Assembly: GCA_947259285.1 (NCBI GenBank)
Contig: CAMYMR010000013.1
Span: 16,189 to 80,188, forward strand
Direction: 5' to 3'
Source: an uncultured Woeseiaceae bacterium
GTDB taxonomy: Bacteria; Pseudomonadota; Gammaproteobacteria; Steroidobacterales; Woeseiaceae
DNA length: 64,000 nucleotides
Shown in pieces: positions 56,130 to 64,000 of the stretch. A program made the position numbers and the translations under genes. The stretch's first letter is position 1, and each line of letters opens with the position of its first letter. Under the pieces are notes generated by a model. It did not search any database, was not told the origin of the DNA, and worked only from the letters and a program-made list of their open reading frames with translations.

Positions 56130-58295
56130 TTAACTTGCTGTTTTTAAAGCAATTGTCCGGCGTGCCGTATCGAGATCAATGATCGACGTTTCGTTGAGAA
56201 CCTGCTCGCAGGCCTCGAGGAAGGCCGGCACCTTGTCGACGGGCAGCGGCTCGGTGTAGAGGAAGCCCTGCACCGCGTCGCAGCCGCGTTCACGGAGAAA
56301 CTCGACCTGGACATGGGTTTCAACGCCTTCAGCGATCACCGAGATGCCGAGCTCGCGCGACATCGCGATCATCGCGGAGCAAACGGCCTGCTTCGGGCCC
56401 GCCTTTTTGACGCCATCGACGAACTCGCGATCGATCTTGATGGCCTTGATGGGCAGGTCGGTCAGATGCGCTATCGACGAATGTCCCTGACCGAAGTCGT
56501 CAAGCACGATCCCGACACCGATCTTGCTTAAGCTCTGAAGCATTCCGCGTGCCTGCCGATTGCGAATCAGCATGCCCTCGGTCAGCTCGAGCTCCAGCTG
56601 GCTCGGCGGCAGGCCGGTTTCCGTTAACGCAGTGTCGATCAACTCCACAAGGTCACCGCGCGCAAATTCCTGCTGCGAAAGATTTATCGATACCGGAGGC
56701 GCATCATTGTCTTCTTCGAGCCAGGCGGCCGCCTGCGCGCAGGCCGTGAGCAGCACCCACTCGCCGATCGGAAAAATCAGTCCGGTCGCCTCGGCGAGCG
56801 GAAGGACTTCATTGAGCGGCACGCTGCCGCGCAAGGGATGTATCCAGCGAAGCAGGGCTTCCAGACCAACTACGTTACCGGCTGTAAGATCGATGCGTGG
56901 CATATAGTGCAGCTCGAGCTGTTTCTTCTCGATCGCCCAGCTCAGTTCGTTCTTGACGTCGAGCCGTTTCTGCGACCGGAATTTCATCGTGCTGGAAAAG
57001 AATTCGCGCCCTTCGGCACTGAGGACCTTGGCTTCATCGAGGGCGACCCGAGCGTTCTTTAACAAGACCTCGGCGCTGTCACCGTCCAGCGGATAGGTTG
57101 CGATGCCGATACTCGGCGTTATCTTCAGCTGATGCCCCTCGATCGTGACGGGTTCTTCAAACGCCTCCTGTACCCGGCTGGCGACGGTGCCAATGTCCTC
57201 GCGCGACTCGATGTCAGCGAGCACCAGGACGAACTCGTCGCCGTTGGTTCTCGCCAGGGTCGACTTGTCATCGTCTTCGATACGCGCCAGCTTGTCCGAG
57301 CGACGCATGCATCGCTCGATGCGTTGCGCCGTCACTTTCAGCACTTCGTCGCCGACGGCCCGTCCGAGCGTATCGTTGATTCGTCCGAAGCGATCGATGT
57401 CGATGCAGAACACGGCGACGCCCCGCTCCCGAAGCTTCGCGTCGGCAATGATCGAATCAAACTGCGTCTCGAAAGCGCCCTGAGTCGTCAGACCCGTCAC
57501 CTCGTCCGCTGCCTCGTCGTCGCGGTGTCGACCGTTTTTTCCGGCGTCCCTGGTGATATTGCGAATAACGAGCAGCACCTTGTCACGGCCCTGCACGAGC
57601 AGGCGCATTTCATAAACGCCCTCTGCCCCGTCGCGATCCAGCTGAATCTCGAACGCGTCCGCTTGACGGGATCGCAGTGCCCGCTTTATGCCCTGCAATA
57701 CCCGCCGGGTGACGTCGTCGGGCCACACGTCGGCGATGTTCTGTCCTTCGATTGCTTCAGGCAGGAGAAGCTTGTCATCGTTCGCGCCTCCGAGGTATTG
57801 CCTCAGCAGACCGTCTTTACCGGCGATGAAAAACGCGTCCGGCATGGTGCGCAGTACGTCGGCTTCCGGCATTCTTAGCGCACGGATGCCGCTCAGCGTG
57901 CGTCCGGTATCACCGAGAGACTGTATCGTCTTCCTGAACGCGTCTTCGTCGATCGGCTTGCTGACGACGCTGGTGACATTCTGTTCGTAGGCCAGCTCAG
58001 CCTCCGCGTCGTCCTGGCTGTCGGAGAGCAGCAGTAGCGGGATGTAATCACAGCCCGGAAGCTGCCGGATCGCGCGGCACATATCGAGCGGACCGTCGGC
58101 GCTCAACGCCGCGTCGACAACGATAAGAGCGGGCGACGCGTCGGCGGCGCGCTCCTTCAGGTTTTGATAGTCGTGGCATTCGATCGTCTCGTAGCCATCG
58201 GACAGCAGCAGCTTCGAGACCCGATTGGCCAGGGATTGATCGCCGGTGACGATCAGCGCTTGCCCTACGGACGGATTATTGGCGTTATGCGACAT
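56130..58295 (-). CDS. Receiver-like + GGDEF (NGDEF) + EAL response-regulator-type protein
   Basis: N-terminal REC-like ALIVTGDQ...LIVVDAAL; TNGDEFVLVL; GLEALLRW; DDFGQGHSS; IAEGVET. Confidence 0.92.
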   Translation of the reverse strand: MSHNANNPSVGQALIVTGDQSLANRVSKLLLSDGYETIECHDYQNLKERAADASPALIVVDAALSADGPLDMCRAIRQLPGCDYIPLLLLSDSQDDAEAELAYEQNVTSVVSKPIDEDAFRKTIQSLGDTGRTLSGIRALRMPEADVLRTMPDAFFIAGKDGLLRQYLGGANDDKLLLPEAIEGQNIADVWPDDVTRRVLQGIKRALRSRQADAFEIQLDRDGAEGVYEMRLLVQGRDKVLLVIRNITRDAGKNGRHRDDEAADEVTGLTTQGAFETQFDSIIADAKLRERGVAVFCIDIDRFGRINDTLGRAVGDEVLKVTAQRIERCMRRSDKLARIEDDDKSTLARTNGDEFVLVLADIESREDIGTVASRVQEAFEEPVTIEGHQLKITPSIGIATYPLDGDSAEVLLKNARVALDEAKVLSAEGREFFSSTMKFRSQKRLDVKNELSWAIEKKQLELHYMPRIDLTAGNVVGLEALLRWIHPLRGSVPLNEVLPLAEATGLIFPIGEWVLLTACAQAAAWLEEDNDAPPVSINLSQQEFARGDLVELIDTALTETGLPPSQLELELTEGMLIRNRQARGMLQSLSKIGVGIVLDDFGQGHSSIAHLTDLPIKAIKIDREFVDGVKKAGPKQAVCSAMIAMSRELGISVIAEGVETHVQVEFLRERGCDAVQGFLYTEPLPVDKVPAFLEACEQVLNETSIIDLDTARRTIALKTAS

Positions 58296-58366
58296 CGGAG
58301 CCGTAGTCTAGCCAATAGAGCAAATTATCGGCCGATTCGCGTCACATTTTTGACAGATGAGTCGTC

Positions 58367-59029
58367 TCAGACGGGCGTGGGCGTTGGCAGCACATGCCAG
58401 ACGACGCCGAGAAAGTGGCAGACGCCGCCGCCGAGAACGAATACGTGCCAGACGGTGTGATTGAAGGGCATTTTGTGGAGAACGTAGAAGACGGCGCCGA
58501 CCGAGTAACAGAGGCCCCCTGCGACAAGCCAGGCCATGCCGTTGGGCCCGATCGCATCGGCTAGTTGCGGTGCCGCGACGACGGCCAGCCAACCCATGGC
58601 CAGGTAGCTGGCGAGCGCAATCTTCGGGTAGCGGTGCCGAAACCAGAGCTTTTTGATGATGCCGGCTGTCGCCAGCGCCCATATGGTCCCAAATAACCAC
58701 CATCCGGTGTTCGTTCGCATCGCAACCAGCAGGAATGGCGTGTAGGTACCGGCGATGAGCAGGTAGATCGCGCAGTGGTCCAGCAGCTTGAAGATCTCGC
58801 GATGGCGCGATTTGTACAGGCCATGATAGATCGTTGATGCTAGAAACAGCGCGATCAGGCTGGCGCCATAGATCGAGCTGGCGACGATTCGCCACGGATC
58901 CGCGGCCGCGATCGACAGGTACAGCATCCAGGACAGTCCCGCGATGCTCAGCAAGGCGCCCAGCCCGTGCGTGCTCGAATGAAGGATTTCCTCGAGGACG
59001 CTGTATTCCGATTTCGAACGGTAACCCAT
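58367..59029 (-). CDS. Hemolysin III / PAQR-family membrane protein
   Basis: EEILHSSTHGLGALLS; STIYHGL; LLDHCAIYLLIAGTYTPF. Confidence 0.93.
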   Translation of the reverse strand: MGYRSKSEYSVLEEILHSSTHGLGALLSIAGLSWMLYLSIAAADPWRIVASSIYGASLIALFLASTIYHGLYKSRHREIFKLLDHCAIYLLIAGTYTPFLLVAMRTNTGWWLFGTIWALATAGIIKKLWFRHRYPKIALASYLAMGWLAVVAAPQLADAIGPNGMAWLVAGGLCYSVGAVFYVLHKMPFNHTVWHVFVLGGGVCHFLGVVWHVLPTPTPV

Positions 59030-59116
59030 TCACCGCATCATACGGCACGGCGTGGGCGCCGGGTTCCGAATTCGCGCCAAATGCGGTAGACGGTACAATG
59101 ACGGCCGTTTGAATCG

Positions 59117-60889
59117 GTGGAAGGCGAATTGACCGCGAATACGATGGGACGCAGGTTACGAAACACGGTTCTTGCCGCGATCACCACGTTTCTGCTGGTG
59201 GCGTGTGCCGCTCAGCAGCGTGTGGCTCAGGACGCGTTCACGATCTCCGTACTGGGCACCAACGATGTGCACGGCCAGCTGCTGCCATCCGGCGAGCGCG
59301 CCGGCCTTGGCGCAATCTCTGCTTATGCCAACGCGCTCCGAGCAGCACGCCGTGAGGACGGCGGCGCCGTACTGGTGATCGATGCCGGCGACATGTGGCA
59401 AGGCACACTGGAATCGAACCTGGTCGAGGGTGCCGCCGTCGTCGAAGCGTACAATGCGATCGGTTTTGATGCGGCGGCGATCGGCAACCACGAGTTCGAT
59501 TTCGGTCCGGTTGGCCGCGAGGCGATACCCGAAGACATTGGCGACGACGCACGCGGCGCGTTGAAAAAGCGCGCGGCCGAGGCGAATTTCCCCGTGCTCG
59601 CCGCCAACCTGATTGACGATGCAACCGGGCATCCCGTCGACTGGGATAACGTCTCGCCCTCCGTCATGCTCGACGTACAGGGCATCAAGGTCGGCGTCAT
59701 CGGGGTCATGACTTCACGCGCGCTGCAGACGACCATTTCCGCGAACACGCCGGGCTTAAGCGTCGCGCCGCTGGCTCCCACCATCCAGAGCCAGGCAAGC
59801 GTACTACGCGAGCAAGGCGCTACGATTATCATCGTCGCGGCGCACGCCGGAGGGCGCTGCACGGAATTCGACGATCCAACCGACCTCTCGTCCTGCGGCA
59901 CGGATAGCGAGATCATGCGCGTCGCCAGCGCGCTGCCGGCCGGTCTTGTCGATCACATCATCGCAGGGCACGTGCACCAGGGCATCGCCCACATCGTCAA
60001 CGGTATCCCGATCACCTCGAGTTACTCGAGCACCCAAGCGTTCAGCCGCGTCGACCTGGAGGTCAATCGAGAAACGGGAGCGGTCGTTTCCCGAACCGTG
60101 CATCCCCCGCACTGGGCCTGCCTTTACCGTGTGAAGACCACCGGTCAGTGTGTGGGCGTCTCTGACGGCTCAAGCGAGATCGTGCCCGCCATCTACGAGG
60201 GCCGGGAAATCAGGCCTGACCCTGCGGTCGTGAAAATCGCCGAGCGCGCCGCGGCTTTCGCCGCAAGAACAAAGGACGAAAAACTCGGCGTTTATCTGGA
60301 AGCCGCTTTCAAACATCCGCCGGCAACGGAGTCACCCCTTGCGAATCTGATGACTGACGCGCTGCTCGAGGCGAGCGGTGCCGATATTGCGATCCACAAC
60401 GTGGTCGGCGGCATTCGCAACACGCTGCCCGAAGGCGAGCTGACGTTTGGTGCCGTCTACGAGATGTTTCCCTTTGACAACCGGGTCGTTCTCCTGCAAT
60501 TAAGCGGGCGCGATCTGCGTAAACTCATCGCAACGCAGGCGCACAATCACGGCCGCCGCCTTGGCTTTTCGGGTATGCGGGTATTCGTCGGCTGCGTGAA
60601 CAGCACTATGGACGTCGTCATGCAACGCGCCGACGGCTCGCCCGTCCGCGACGACGGCCGCTTGACGGTTGCTGCCAACGATTATCTCGCGCTGGGTGGC
60701 GACAATATCCTGATGCCCATCATTCCGGATGGTGGCTTTGCGATCGATGACGGCATGCCGCTGGTGCGGGACCTGCTTGTCGACTGGTTTCGAGCCAGGG
60801 GTGGCACGCTGGATCCGGACGATTTCCAGACGACCGCGACCCCCAGGTGGAATCTGCCGGATATGCTACCTGCGCACTGCAGATTCTGA
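59117..60889 (+). CDS. 5'-nucleotidase / UshA-like metallophosphatase lipoprotein
   Basis: LVACAAQQ lipobox; GTNDVHGQL; IDAGDMWQG; GNHEFDFG; AGHVHQ. Confidence 0.92.
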   Translation: MEGELTANTMGRRLRNTVLAAITTFLLVACAAQQRVAQDAFTISVLGTNDVHGQLLPSGERAGLGAISAYANALRAARREDGGAVLVIDAGDMWQGTLESNLVEGAAVVEAYNAIGFDAAAIGNHEFDFGPVGREAIPEDIGDDARGALKKRAAEANFPVLAANLIDDATGHPVDWDNVSPSVMLDVQGIKVGVIGVMTSRALQTTISANTPGLSVAPLAPTIQSQASVLREQGATIIIVAAHAGGRCTEFDDPTDLSSCGTDSEIMRVASALPAGLVDHIIAGHVHQGIAHIVNGIPITSSYSSTQAFSRVDLEVNRETGAVVSRTVHPPHWACLYRVKTTGQCVGVSDGSSEIVPAIYEGREIRPDPAVVKIAERAAAFAARTKDEKLGVYLEAAFKHPPATESPLANLMTDALLEASGADIAIHNVVGGIRNTLPEGELTFGAVYEMFPFDNRVVLLQLSGRDLRKLIATQAHNHGRRLGFSGMRVFVGCVNSTMDVVMQRADGSPVRDDGRLTVAANDYLALGGDNILMPIIPDGGFAIDDGMPLVRDLLVDWFRARGGTLDPDDFQTTATPRWNLPDMLPAHCRF

Positions 60890-60898
60890 GGTCTGCCG

Positions 60899-61729
60899 TT
60901 GGATTTCACGCTGTACTGGTTCATGTTCCCCGTGTCGATCTGCGTCGCCACCTGCGCGATGCTGAGCGGCATCGGTGGCGCGGCGTTGTTTACACCGATA
61001 TTTGTCCTGCTGTTTCCAATTCTCGGGCCCGAGTACGTCCTCGCCTCGACCTTCGCGGCCATCAGTACCGCCCTCCTGACCCAGACCTTCGGCTTCATAT
61101 CGGGTTTTATCGGTTACTACCGTCGTCGCATGATCGATTTCGACCTCGCCATTCGATTCATAAAGATCTCGGCGCCCATTGCTGTCATCGGCGCGCTCGT
61201 CGCGCACGCCGTTCACGACGCAATACTGATCGCAGCGTACGCAGTGCTTGTTTTCATACTGGCGATCGGCATGTTATTTCTCCGCCGGCAACAATCGTCC
61301 CGACCAAATTTCGATTCGCCGGCGCCTCGACCGGAATTTCCGCCGCGTGATTTCGCGTTAACCGGGCTCGGTGCTTTTCTTACAGGCATGGTCTCGGTCG
61401 GCATCGGTGAGGTCATCGTTTCCCGGCTGACCAAGCGCGGTGTGCCGGTTGGCACAGCTGCGGCCACGTCGGTGGCAATCGTCATGTGTACGATCCTGCT
61501 GGCGACGGCGACATTAGTCACGCAGCTGGTTCGCGACGGCGGTATCGGCGCCGTGCCCTGGAACCTCATTTGCTACGAGGTGCCGGGCGTCGCGATCGGC
61601 GGCCAGATCGGTCCGCGTCTGCAGGGGCTGGTGCCACAGCGCAGCATGGAACGCGCGATTGGTGCGCTTTTTATATTCCTTGCTGTCGCAATGATGACAG
61701 TGGCTTTGAAGAAGTTCGGCGTCATATAG
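60899..61729 (+). CDS. TauE/SafE-family membrane protein
   Basis: Multi-TM; MLSGIGGAALFTPIFVLLFPILGPEYVLA. Confidence 0.86.
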   Translation: MDFTLYWFMFPVSICVATCAMLSGIGGAALFTPIFVLLFPILGPEYVLASTFAAISTALLTQTFGFISGFIGYYRRRMIDFDLAIRFIKISAPIAVIGALVAHAVHDAILIAAYAVLVFILAIGMLFLRRQQSSRPNFDSPAPRPEFPPRDFALTGLGAFLTGMVSVGIGEVIVSRLTKRGVPVGTAAATSVAIVMCTILLATATLVTQLVRDGGIGAVPWNLICYEVPGVAIGGQIGPRLQGLVPQRSMERAIGALFIFLAVAMMTVALKKFGVI

Positions 61730-61804
61730 ATTGCATTCGGATGTCTTTGCCTGAAGAATTGACGTCGATTGGAATTTCATATCTATTTTCGGACGGTCGA
61801 TGTT

Positions 61805-63661
61805 TTGAGTAACACGGAACTCTGGGAAAAAGCCGGGACGGAGATCTTCTGGTACCAGGCACCAACCGTTGTTCTGGACGATAGCGATCCGCCGTTTTAT
61901 CGCTGGTACCCGGATGGAATTACCAACGCCTGTTACAACGCGCTCGATGTTCATGTGCGCGACGGCCGTGGCGACCAAACGGCGCTTATTTACGACAGCC
62001 CGGTAACCGATACCGAATCCAGCCTCACCTATAGTGAGTTGTTAGAAAGGGTTGCCCGATTCGCGGGCGCACTCGCAGCGCTGGGCGTGCAGAAGGGTGA
62101 TCGCGTCCTTGTCTATATGCCGATGGTGCCCGAGGCCCTGATCGCGATGTTGGCGTGTGCTCGTCTGGGAGCTATCCACTCGGTGGTTTTCGGCGGCTTC
62201 GCCAGCAATGAGTTGGCCGTAAGAATAGACGATGCGACTCCCAAAGTTATCGTATCCGCTTCCTGCGGCATTGAACCGACGCGCATCGTTGCCTACAAAC
62301 CGTTACTCGACAAAGCGATCGAGATTGCCGCGCACAAGCCGGATCACTGCATTGTATTGCAGCGACCGCAAACGGTTGCCGAGCTGCTTGTCGATCGCGA
62401 TCTCGACTGGCAACAGGTGATGGATAACGCAGAAGCCGCGGACTGCGTGCCGGTCGCCGCGAATGAGCCGTTGTACATCCTGTATACGTCTGGCACGACC
62501 GGTCAGCCGAAAGGGGTCGTCCGGGATACGGGCGGCAGCATTGTTGCTCTTAAATGGAGCATGTCCCGCATTTACAATGTGCAGCCCGGCGACGTGTATT
62601 GGGCTGCCTCCGACGTTGGATGGGTAGTGGGCCATTCCTACATCGTCTACGGCCCCTTGTTCAACGGCAACACCACGCTGCTTTACGAAGGCAAACCGGT
62701 CGGCACACCAGACCCCGGTGCCTTTTGGCGCGTAATCTCCGAGCACAATGTCAAAGTCCTGTTCACGGCGCCCACTGCTTTTCGCGCCATAAAGAAGGAA
62801 GACCCGACGGGCAAATATATTGCAAAATACGATCTCGACTGCCTTGAATCGCTATTCCTGGCCGGTGAACGTTGCGACCCTGACACGCTCAATTGGGCAA
62901 GCAGTAAACTCGGTATCCCGGTAATCGACCATTGGTGGCAGACAGAGACCGGCTGGCCGATTTGTTCGAACTGCCTGGGTATTGAGATGCTGCCAATTGT
63001 ACCGGGATCACCCGCCCGGCCGGTGCCAGGTTACAAGGTCGATGTAGTCGACGCTAACGGTAGTCCTGTTGCCCGAGGCGAAATCGGTGCATTGGTCGTC
63101 GAACTACCACTGCCACCCGGAAACTTTACGGGTTTGTGGAACGCCGACGATCGTTTCCTGAGCGCATATTTCAAGAGTTACCCCGGCTACTATGAAACCG
63201 GCGACGCAGGTTACATCGACGAAAATGGTTATGTATTCGTCATGGCACGCACTGACGACGTCATTAATGTGGCCGGCCATCGTCTCTCGACAGGTGCGAT
63301 GGAAGAAGTGCTGTCCGGGCATCCGGATGTCGCGGAATGTGCGGTAATCGGAGTGGCTGATCCAATGAAGGGCCAGGTGCCGTTCGGGCTACTTGTCCTC
63401 AACGCCGGTATCGAACGGCCGCCGGAATCGATCGTGGCAGACGTTATTCAGAAAGTGCGCGACGAAATCGGCCCGGTTGCGGCGTTTCGAAGATGCATGG
63501 TTGTTGATCGACTGCCCAAGACACGATCGGGCAAGATACTGCGAGGGACGATGCGCAGCATTGCCGACGGCGAATCGTGGACGATGCCGGCAACCATCGA
63601 CGATCCCGTCAGTCTCGATGAAATCTCCGAGGCTTTCGCGCAATTCCAGGTCGCTGGTTAG
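61805..63661 (+). CDS. Propionyl/acetyl-CoA synthetase (PrpE-like); start approximate (TTG)
   Basis: YTSGTTGQPKGVVRDTGG; WWQTETGWPI; KTRSGKILRGTMR. Confidence 0.92.
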   Translation: MSNTELWEKAGTEIFWYQAPTVVLDDSDPPFYRWYPDGITNACYNALDVHVRDGRGDQTALIYDSPVTDTESSLTYSELLERVARFAGALAALGVQKGDRVLVYMPMVPEALIAMLACARLGAIHSVVFGGFASNELAVRIDDATPKVIVSASCGIEPTRIVAYKPLLDKAIEIAAHKPDHCIVLQRPQTVAELLVDRDLDWQQVMDNAEAADCVPVAANEPLYILYTSGTTGQPKGVVRDTGGSIVALKWSMSRIYNVQPGDVYWAASDVGWVVGHSYIVYGPLFNGNTTLLYEGKPVGTPDPGAFWRVISEHNVKVLFTAPTAFRAIKKEDPTGKYIAKYDLDCLESLFLAGERCDPDTLNWASSKLGIPVIDHWWQTETGWPICSNCLGIEMLPIVPGSPARPVPGYKVDVVDANGSPVARGEIGALVVELPLPPGNFTGLWNADDRFLSAYFKSYPGYYETGDAGYIDENGYVFVMARTDDVINVAGHRLSTGAMEEVLSGHPDVAECAVIGVADPMKGQVPFGLLVLNAGIERPPESIVADVIQKVRDEIGPVAAFRRCMVVDRLPKTRSGKILRGTMRSIADGESWTMPATIDDPVSLDEISEAFAQFQVAG

Positions 63662-63756
63662 TCGCGGGCTTCCGCTTCGGCACACTTCCTCGAAACCTGC
63701 AGGAGCGCGTCGACGGCCGCCTTTCCAGGCGCCTCGCCAATCAGGCCCTGAGTGGT

Positions 63757-64000
63757 TCAAACAAGATGGTCGTCGATCTCTTGCTCGATGACGGAGCGAA
63801 TGGGTCCTTCCATGAGTTTGAGCGCGAAACCGAGCTTGATGACAATCTCGATGCTCTCTTCCTCCACGGCCAGATGACCATCCACACCGTTGCCCTTGAC
63901 GATCAGGTAGTCTCCATGCCATTGCGAGGTCAGCGAAAACTGCTTTTCGAGGTGCCCGGCAATGTGGTCGGCGCGGCGCTTCGCCTCCTCGACACCCAGC
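63757..64000 (-). CDS. PHA-granule-region type protein, partial at window edge
   Basis: Reverse-strand translation ...LGVEEAKRRADHIAGHLEKQFSLTSQWHGDYLIVKGNGVDGHLAVEEESIEIVIKLGFALKLMEGPIRSVIEQEIDDHLV*. Confidence 0.6.
   Translation of the reverse strand, partial: LGVEEAKRRADHIAGHLEKQFSLTSQWHGDYLIVKGNGVDGHLAVEEESIEIVIKLGFALKLMEGPIRSVIEQEIDDHLV

Noticed and set aside
63661-63756. In-frame continuation TTQGLIGEAPGKAAVDALLQVSRKCAEAEARD* after the TGA of the right-edge gene (stop-codon readthrough)
   Set aside because: Short, could be codon-bias chance, no selenocysteine-type element seen; gene is cut by the window edge.

Overview
64 kb window of a GC-rich, gene-dense gammaproteobacterial-type chromosome (the lineage is inference). 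It starts inside a UbiA-family prenyltransferase. Main content, left to right: (1) a complete Na+-NQR operon nqrABCDEF plus apbE, nqrM and a CBS protein, with a ~270 bp TA-flanked terminal-inverted-repeat element (MITE-like) exactly between nqrD and nqrE; (2) an anaerobic-respiration / extracellular electron transfer island: FrdB-FrdA-FrdC (Wolinella-type), a NapC/NirT multiheme protein, an 11-heme cytochrome c fused to a membrane cytochrome b, a diheme cytochrome, an OmcA/MtrC-type decaheme lipoprotein with a collagen-like stalk, an MtrA/DmsE-type decaheme and an MtrB/PioB-type porin that has lost its signal peptide; (3) metabolic genes, then hypC-B-D-F-E, with hypE split by a frameshift between its two AIRS domains and no hydrogenase structural genes in view; (4) XdhC/MobA-like, TauE/SafE, DUF5916 and POT/MFS genes; (5) a ~17 kb all-minus-strand island with two periplasmic-propeller GGDEF proteins, two GGDEF-EAL proteins and three S8 subtilases, each ending in a tandem YLWT[N/D]G hexapeptide array. 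Four of those genes have TGTGA-N6-TCAC(A/G) (CRP/Vfr-like) sites ~90-130 bp upstream, and three of the same intergenic regions carry GGGGACATTCTGC REP-type palindromes. Island (5) is the best candidate for an undescribed system. The window ends with PAQR/hemolysin III, a 5'-nucleotidase, TauE/SafE, a PrpE-like acyl-CoA synthetase and a partial PHA-granule-type protein. No tRNA, rRNA or CRISPR array was recognised. All calls are by eye from the supplied sequence and ORF translations; no database search was run.
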